10,388 nt of DNA. Origin: an uncultured Pirellulaceae bacterium. Its GTDB lineage: Bacteria; Planctomycetota; Planctomycetia; Pirellulales; Pirellulaceae. Below the pieces are notes generated by a model. That model searched no databases. It had not been told where the DNA came from and was given only the letters and a program-made list of their open reading frames with translations. Shown one piece after another: positions 6,255 to 10,388 of the stretch (position 1 is its first letter; every line of letters starts with the position of its first letter). Location: the NCBI GenBank assembly GCA_934255105.1, contig CAKQNH010000095.1, forward strand, positions 1 to 10,388. Reading direction: 5' to 3'. The position numbers were made by a program, and so were the translations under genes.

Positions 6255-7637
6255 TTAGCTTGGGCTAGAGGGGCCGGCGGGACTTTCGGTCGCACCGATG
6301 TCGCTGCCACCTGCGAGGGTCTGCACCAGTTCGTGGTCTTGTTCCGGGGCAATAAACCGCAAGTTCAACAAAACAGCGTTCTCCTCGTAGACCACTTGCA
6401 GTTTACGCCCCATTCTGGCTTCACCCTGCGACAGTTGACGACGCAGCTCCTCGATAGACTCTTTAGGGACCAATCTCACCCCCCAGCTCTGCAGGTGGTA
6501 GCGATTCCATGGTGAGGGACCCAAGCTGGATTCGATTTCACACTCAGTGGCTTGGCTAATCTCGCCCATTTCAGCCAGTTGCACAGCGATGCGTCGCGCT
6601 CGGCTCTTGAGATTTTCCGGGTTGGCTAGCAGTTGGGCGAGGGTGCCGGTAGCCGCATCCTGGCTCAGCGGGGCGAGCTGCAGGGCCAATGTGGCGGCCA
6701 CCAGTCGAGCTCCGCTCAGTAGAATGCCCGTCGCTTCCGCCTGTCGCTGGACCGTCGCAACCAGTTCGCTATCCCCGACAACCAGCGCACCGCTAGGGCC
6801 ACCGGCGAGCAAATGCAGGGGCCAAACGACCACATCGGCCCCCTGGTCTAGGCATTGCCGCACGTCGGGAAAACCAAACTTATCGCGCAATTCAGCGGAC
6901 AACGTCCCATCGGCCAAAACCTCGATCACCTTGGCACCTGCGGCTCGCGCGGCTGCAATGGCTTGATCTCGGTGAGCCCGCGCTTCGTCGCGCGCTAGAT
7001 TGTTGGGGCTGGAGAGCACCACAACTTGCCCCGAACCGGTCAGACCGCTCTGCCAGTCCTCGGGCGAAACGCCGTTGGCTGCGCCGATCTCTCTCAGCGG
7101 GGCATGTCCAGCAGAGAGCATCGCGTGGATATTCCCCACGCCCGCGATGCGAACCGCATCCACGCGCGACAACACGACGCCGCCGCAGGCATCCGCAGAG
7201 GCTAGTATCCGCAGGCCATCGGCAGCGCTATTGATCCAAGCACTGGCGTGCCGTCCCAGCAAGTGTTCGACTGTTGCCTTGGCCTTGGTGTCAACCGCCG
7301 CTGCAATTTGATAATGAGTCGCGGCTCTGGCATAGCCATAGGCCACTGCTGGGGATAAGGGAATCTCGGGCAGGTCGGAGGACAATAATTGACCACCGGC
7401 GTTGAGAGTAATTTGCCCACTACCAGCATTTGCACCATCGTCTGTCAGGGTATCAAGCCAACTGCGAGCTTGTTGCCAAGCCGTTTTGACCTTGTCTAAG
7501 GGCGAGTTCTCATGCAATCCGACGCGCTGCAGCGCCTCCCGCACTCTGCCAGAGATGTCTGGTTGTTGCAGCACATCCAGGAACTTTTCCATGGCCGCTG
7601 CCGGCAGTATTTCGTCTAGACGTCTGGGTATTCTCAC
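6255..7637 (-). CDS. SelA-like (L-seryl-tRNA(Sec) selenium transferase fold) protein lacking the PLP lysine
   Basis: A 460-aa protein, almost the length of E. coli SelA (463), and alignable along its whole length by eye. The N-terminal domain is at 6-40 (RRLDEILPA). LNAGGQLLSSDLPEIPLSP at 78-96 is equivalent to the INLTGTVLHTNLGRA region. INSAADGLRIL is at 135-145, VLSRVDAVRIAGVGNI at 154-169, GAANG at 185-189, and LLAGGPSGALVVG at 276-288. Bona fide SelA carries a Schiff-base lysine in SGDKLLGGP. Here the segment reads WPLHLLAGGP (272-281), with His or Leu at that site and no lysine near. The Asp of SelA's TDLGSG aligns with Val240, and the Arg of TTNR with Gly189. Normal PLP catalysis is therefore unlikely. 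It starts at a GTG (7637) with a weak GGAA upstream. No selB, selC or selD is nearby. It is best described as a SelA-fold homologue of unknown role. Confidence 0.8.
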   Translation of the reverse strand: MRIPRRLDEILPAAAMEKFLDVLQQPDISGRVREALQRVGLHENSPLDKVKTAWQQARSWLDTLTDDGANAGSGQITLNAGGQLLSSDLPEIPLSPAVAYGYARAATHYQIAAAVDTKAKATVEHLLGRHASAWINSAADGLRILASADACGGVVLSRVDAVRIAGVGNIHAMLSAGHAPLREIGAANGVSPEDWQSGLTGSGQVVVLSSPNNLARDEARAHRDQAIAAARAAGAKVIEVLADGTLSAELRDKFGFPDVRQCLDQGADVVVWPLHLLAGGPSGALVVGDSELVATVQRQAEATGILLSGARLVAATLALQLAPLSQDAATGTLAQLLANPENLKSRARRIAVQLAEMGEISQATECEIESSLGPSPWNRYHLQSWGVRLVPKESIEELRRQLSQGEARMGRKLQVVYEENAVLLNLRFIAPEQDHELVQTLAGGSDIGATESPAGPSSPS

Positions 7638-7860
7638 TATTTGCGATTCCGAATCGAGCGCATGGGGGGATCACAGGGAACATTGGGATCTGCGCTGTGG
7701 CAGCCAATGTTCCGGACAGTGGTATTGTACCAGTTACTCATAGTGAGTTGGAGCGTTTTCGTCCCAAATGCATGAGGCATTGGCTCTAGGTTGGTGTTCA
7801 TACCCTAACTTTGCGAGTGCTCATGAATAACTCAGGTCCTAAGCCTCAACTCAGCTTGCC
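7638..7860. other. Divergent intergenic region between the SelA-like and sugar transferase genes
   Basis: A 223-bp spacer that must hold both divergent promoters. Beside the hairpin listed separately it carries a 5-bp-arm inverted repeat, ACTCA-TAG-TGAGT (7736-7748). I see no clear sigma-70 promoter and no convincing ribosome-binding site before the ATG at 7861. Confidence 0.45.
7677..7713. promoter_or_regulatory. Bulged 14-bp hairpin / inverted repeat upstream of the SelA-like gene
   Basis: GGAACATTGG (7677-7686) and CCAATGTTCC (7704-7713) are perfect 10-bp reverse complements. Inside, CTGC (7690-7693) pairs with GCAG (7700-7703) after a 3-nt bulge, leaving a 6-nt loop. The nearest start codon is 40 bp away (GTG at 7637, minus strand). 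It may be an operator for a dimeric regulator or a structured 5' leader. It lies between divergent genes and lacks a T-run, so it is not a terminator. Confidence 0.55.
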
Positions 7861-9264
7861 ATGCCCAATATTCCCATTCAACAGTCCCGTTCGCTTCTGG
7901 CAGCATCCCAGAGGGTATGTGACGTGGGCGTTATTGGTTCTACGCTGTTTCTAAGCCAATGGTTGACAGACCAGAGTTTTAGCGACAAGTCCCATCTAGC
8001 GATCGCGGTTAGCGCTTGCCTGTACCTGTTGGTCAGCGAAGTATGCGCTTTGTATCGCACCGAGCAGTCTCGTTCTGCCAACACCGATCTGGCCTTGGTG
8101 CTCAGCAGTTGGGGGGGAACCGTGCTGTTGCTGTGCGTTGTAGCGTTTTTTACCCGCCACGGAGAGTATTTTGCTCGCAGCAGTATGCTCAGTTGGATTG
8201 TGTTGACGGGGGCAGCTCTCGGCCTGTCCCATATGCTGGCTCGCTTCGCGCTGGAAACGCTCGTTGCCCGCGGCGTCGGACAGCGGAGGTGTGCGATCGC
8301 CGGACTCAACGCACTGGGTATACAACTGCTCGGCAATGCGCGCAGCAATCCAGCCTGTGGACTGAAAATGGTCGGCTTCTACGATGACCGTTCCAAGGAT
8401 CGGTGGTTGTCGCAAATCGACGAGGCAAGGGACTACCTAGGACGCCTGGAACAGTTGGTTGCCAGCGCTAAAGCAGGAGAGATCGATACTGTCTTTGTCA
8501 CGCTACCCATGCGAGCAGAGAATCGGATCCGCTGGCTGCTCGATCAGTTGGCAGACACGACAGTCAACGCCTACATCGTCCCAGACTTTTTTGTATTTGA
8601 ATTGTTGCATGCGCGGTGGAATACGATCGGCGGCTTGCCCGCTGTGAGCGTCTTCGAAACGCCCCTGTACGGCGTCGATGGTTGGACAAAGCGAGTCTTC
8701 GATTTCACCGCCGCGGCCGTCGGCCTGCTGTTCATCGCTCCCGTCATGCTTGTCTGTGCTGTGCTGGTGAAGCTCTCGTCTCCCGGCCCAGTCTTCTTCC
8801 GCCAGCGCCGCTACGGTTTGGACGGGCGCGAGATATGGGTCTGGAAATTTCGCTCGATGCAAACCTGCGACAATGGACCCAAAATAACGCAAGCCACAAA
8901 AAGCGATCCGCGCATCACGCGCGTGGGAGCCATCCTGAGAAGAACCTCTCTAGATGAATTGCCGCAGTTATTCAACGTGCTAGATGGTTCGATGTCGCTG
9001 GTGGGACCACGTCCACACGCCTCGGCCCACAACGAACACTACCGCAAGCTGATTCGCGGCTATATGCTGCGCCACAAGGTCAAGCCCGGCATTACGGGAC
9101 TGGCTCAAGTAGAGGGCTTTCGCGGCGAGACGGAGACGTTGGACAAGATGCAAAAACGCGTCGAATTCGACCACAGCTATATCCAGCGGTGGTCGCTCTG
9201 GCTCGACATCAAAATCCTAGTCCGCACCCTGTTTGTCGTGTTCAAACAGGAAAATGCATATTAA
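7861..9264 (+). CDS. wcaJ: Undecaprenyl-phosphate sugar phosphotransferase (WcaJ/polyprenyl glycosylphosphotransferase family)
   Basis: A 467-aa inner-membrane enzyme that starts exopolysaccharide repeat-unit assembly by moving a sugar-1-phosphate (in WcaJ, glucose-1-phosphate from UDP-glucose) onto undecaprenyl phosphate. Four N-terminal membrane helices lie at about 17-36, 47-65, 80-98 and 106-125. A Rossmann-like CoA-binding-type domain follows at about 140-265 (RRCAIAGLNALGIQLLG, then VGFYDD). The C-terminal bacterial sugar transferase domain (PF02397) begins at KRVFDFTAAAVGL (278) with a re-entrant hydrophobic helix at 282-304 ending in SSPGPVFFRQRR. Other signatures are WKFRSM at 328-333, the catalytic Asp-Glu at 365-366 in RRTSLDELPQL, VGPRP at 381-385 and KPGITGLAQ at 408-416. 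It ends in NAY as many homologues do. Length and order fit the full family architecture (TIGR03023). The sugar specificity is not readable, and no other polysaccharide gene is in view. Confidence 0.9.
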   Translation: MPNIPIQQSRSLLAASQRVCDVGVIGSTLFLSQWLTDQSFSDKSHLAIAVSACLYLLVSEVCALYRTEQSRSANTDLALVLSSWGGTVLLLCVVAFFTRHGEYFARSSMLSWIVLTGAALGLSHMLARFALETLVARGVGQRRCAIAGLNALGIQLLGNARSNPACGLKMVGFYDDRSKDRWLSQIDEARDYLGRLEQLVASAKAGEIDTVFVTLPMRAENRIRWLLDQLADTTVNAYIVPDFFVFELLHARWNTIGGLPAVSVFETPLYGVDGWTKRVFDFTAAAVGLLFIAPVMLVCAVLVKLSSPGPVFFRQRRYGLDGREIWVWKFRSMQTCDNGPKITQATKSDPRITRVGAILRRTSLDELPQLFNVLDGSMSLVGPRPHASAHNEHYRKLIRGYMLRHKVKPGITGLAQVEGFRGETETLDKMQKRVEFDHSYIQRWSLWLDIKILVRTLFVVFKQENAY

Positions 9265-10388
9265 TCCATTTCAAAGCGATAGATGCTCGCGCTGCTGGAA
9301 CTGTCGATCATGTAATAGATCTCCCCAGCGGCGTCTTGGCCAAAGGCTAACACGGGAATACCTCCGGCCATAAGCTGTACGTTTTTGGTTACTTTGCCAC
9401 TGGTTTCGTCATAGGTCAGCGCCCAAATGGCACCGCTGATGTAGTCGGCGTAGATGTATTTACCGGCCAGGGCAGGCAGCCGATCGCTACGATATACGCG
9501 GCCACCGGTAACCGATTTGCCAATGCCGTGATCGTACTCCCAGACTGGATCGATGGGTGCCGAGACATCGTCGCGGGCAGGTCGGTTGCCAAAGGGATGC
9601 GAACCTTCTCGCTGGCTCCAACCGTAGTTGCCTCCCTTTTCGATAATGTCGACCTCTTCCCATAGCTCTTGGCCTACATCGCCAGCCCACAATCGCCCAG
9701 TCGCTTTGTCGAACGCAATCCGCCATGGGTTGCGCATGCCATAAGCATAAATTTCGGGGCGCACATTGGCGACGTCCACGAAAGGATTGTCGGCAGGGAT
9801 GCCGTAGTTCTTACCATCGGCTGGGTTGTCGACGTCGATCCGCAAGATAGACCCCAGAAGCAGGCTACGATCTTGGCCCGAAGCCAGCGGGTCATTGCGA
9901 TACCCGCCGTCCCCGAAGCCGAGATACAGATATCCATCTGGGCCGAACTCGATGGAGCCACCGTTGTGATTGCGAAACGGTTGCTCGATCTCTAGCAACA
10001 CCAGCTCCGATTCGGGATCGGCTTGCAGCGGATTGTCTTTGCGAACTTGAAAACGTGAGACGATTGAGGTGCTGTCATCGCGTCGTGTATAGCACACGTA
10101 GAATAGACCGTTCTCAGTAAATTTAGGGTGCATCGCCAAGCCCAGCAGACCTTGTTCGTTATTTGCACCCGAATCGGCCCATTGCGTTACTTTGTCTTGG
10201 ATATCCAGCAGCAAGTGGGATTGACTGACGTCTTTGCGATTCTCGAAGGTATAAATGGTTCCCCCTTGGTCGATCGTGTACAGTCGCTGCGGCGCGCCTG
10301 GGGCGAAGGTCAGTTCCAACAAGCGTTGTTTGTGGACTTTGCCTGCATCATCCACGTTTTCCCAGCCGGCTACCTTTAACTGTGGGAA
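9261..10388 (-). CDS. PQQ-dependent sugar dehydrogenase-like beta-propeller protein, partial (5' end outside window)
   Basis: A six-bladed propeller of the soluble glucose/aldose dehydrogenase family (GSDH, PF07995), normally a secreted enzyme that oxidises sugars using PQQ and calcium. The frame is open for exactly 376 codons to the right edge. The GTG at 10355 is therefore probably internal, because in-frame sequence before it (LKVAGWENV) reads as ordinary protein. In order, the family signatures are EQGLLGLAMHPKF, RNHNGG with the candidate catalytic His at 9966-9968, FGPDGYLYLGFGDGG, GSILRIDVDNP, YGMRNPWRIAFD, GDVGQELWEEVD, GGNYGW and GGRVYRS. It ends in YRFEMD. In planctomycetes such propellers are often fused to extra N-terminal domains, and any such domain would be outside the window. 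Its stop overlaps that of the convergent sugar transferase. Confidence 0.87.
   Translation of the reverse strand, partial: FPQLKVAGWENVDDAGKVHKQRLLELTFAPGAPQRLYTIDQGGTIYTFENRKDVSQSHLLLDIQDKVTQWADSGANNEQGLLGLAMHPKFTENGLFYVCYTRRDDSTSIVSRFQVRKDNPLQADPESELVLLEIEQPFRNHNGGSIEFGPDGYLYLGFGDGGYRNDPLASGQDRSLLLGSILRIDVDNPADGKNYGIPADNPFVDVANVRPEIYAYGMRNPWRIAFDKATGRLWAGDVGQELWEEVDIIEKGGNYGWSQREGSHPFGNRPARDDVSAPIDPVWEYDHGIGKSVTGGRVYRSDRLPALAGKYIYADYISGAIWALTYDETSGKVTKNVQLMAGGIPVLAFGQDAAGEIYYMIDSSSSASIYRFEMD

Noticed and set aside
6547..6966. A 139-codon open frame on the plus strand
   Set aside because: Antisense to the SelA-like gene, whose translation aligns with a known family throughout.
10347..10355. 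GTG at 10355 as the start of the sugar dehydrogenase-like gene
   Set aside because: The frame continues open to the window edge with protein-like sequence, and the family normally has more residues before the first propeller blade.
1..10388. CRISPR arrays, tRNA/rRNA genes, insertion sequences, toxin-antitoxin or defence modules
   Set aside because: I looked on both strands and saw no spaced direct-repeat array, tRNA-like cloverleaf, transposase or recombinase motif, or small two-gene module.

Overview
The window looks like chromosomal DNA from a planctomycete, most likely near Rhodopirellula/Pirellulaceae. The lineage call rests on three things: a signal-peptide-bearing beta-barrel protein of BBP7 type, a small anchored protein that I associate with a planctomycete-only family (DUF6690, from memory), and moderately GC-rich, loosely packed genes on both strands with few operons. 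There is no phage, plasmid, CRISPR, IS element or tRNA signature, so this is housekeeping or lineage-specific chromosome rather than an accessory island.

Layout from left to right. The C-terminal three quarters of a SLC13/DASS-type anion symporter (+) enters from the left edge. A roughly 400 bp gap follows, with a near-perfect 25-nt-arm inverted repeat and a 14-bp palindrome. Next is a secreted beta-barrel outer-membrane protein (+), closed by a strong intrinsic terminator. On the minus strand come a soluble TPR protein and, upstream of it, a class I SAM-dependent methyltransferase with a THUMP-like C-terminal domain. A nested hairpin terminator separates these two, so they are probably separate transcription units. 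Divergent from the methyltransferase is a membrane-anchored hypothetical protein (+). It meets, tail to tail with a 1-nt gap, a 29-codon extremely basic gene (-) resembling bS22/AURKAIP1-COX24-type ribosomal proteins. Upstream of that on the minus strand is a full-length SelA-like protein that has lost the PLP lysine. After a divergent intergenic region holding a 14-bp bulged hairpin comes a polyprenyl-phosphate sugar-1-phosphate transferase of WcaJ type (+). Its stop codon overlaps that of a convergent PQQ-type sugar dehydrogenase-like protein (-), which runs off the right edge.

The genes do not form one evident pathway. Themes are cell envelope (porin-like barrel, exopolysaccharide priming enzyme, periplasmic dehydrogenase-like propeller, anion uptake) and RNA or translation (putative rRNA/tRNA methyltransferase, tiny ribosomal-type protein, SelA-fold protein). 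The items most worth following are the SelA homologue without its catalytic lysine and the unlisted 29-aa basic gene. The structured intergenic elements come next: the repeat at 1118-1181, the leader hairpin at 7677-7713, and the 22-bp-phased direct repeats at 3585-3615.
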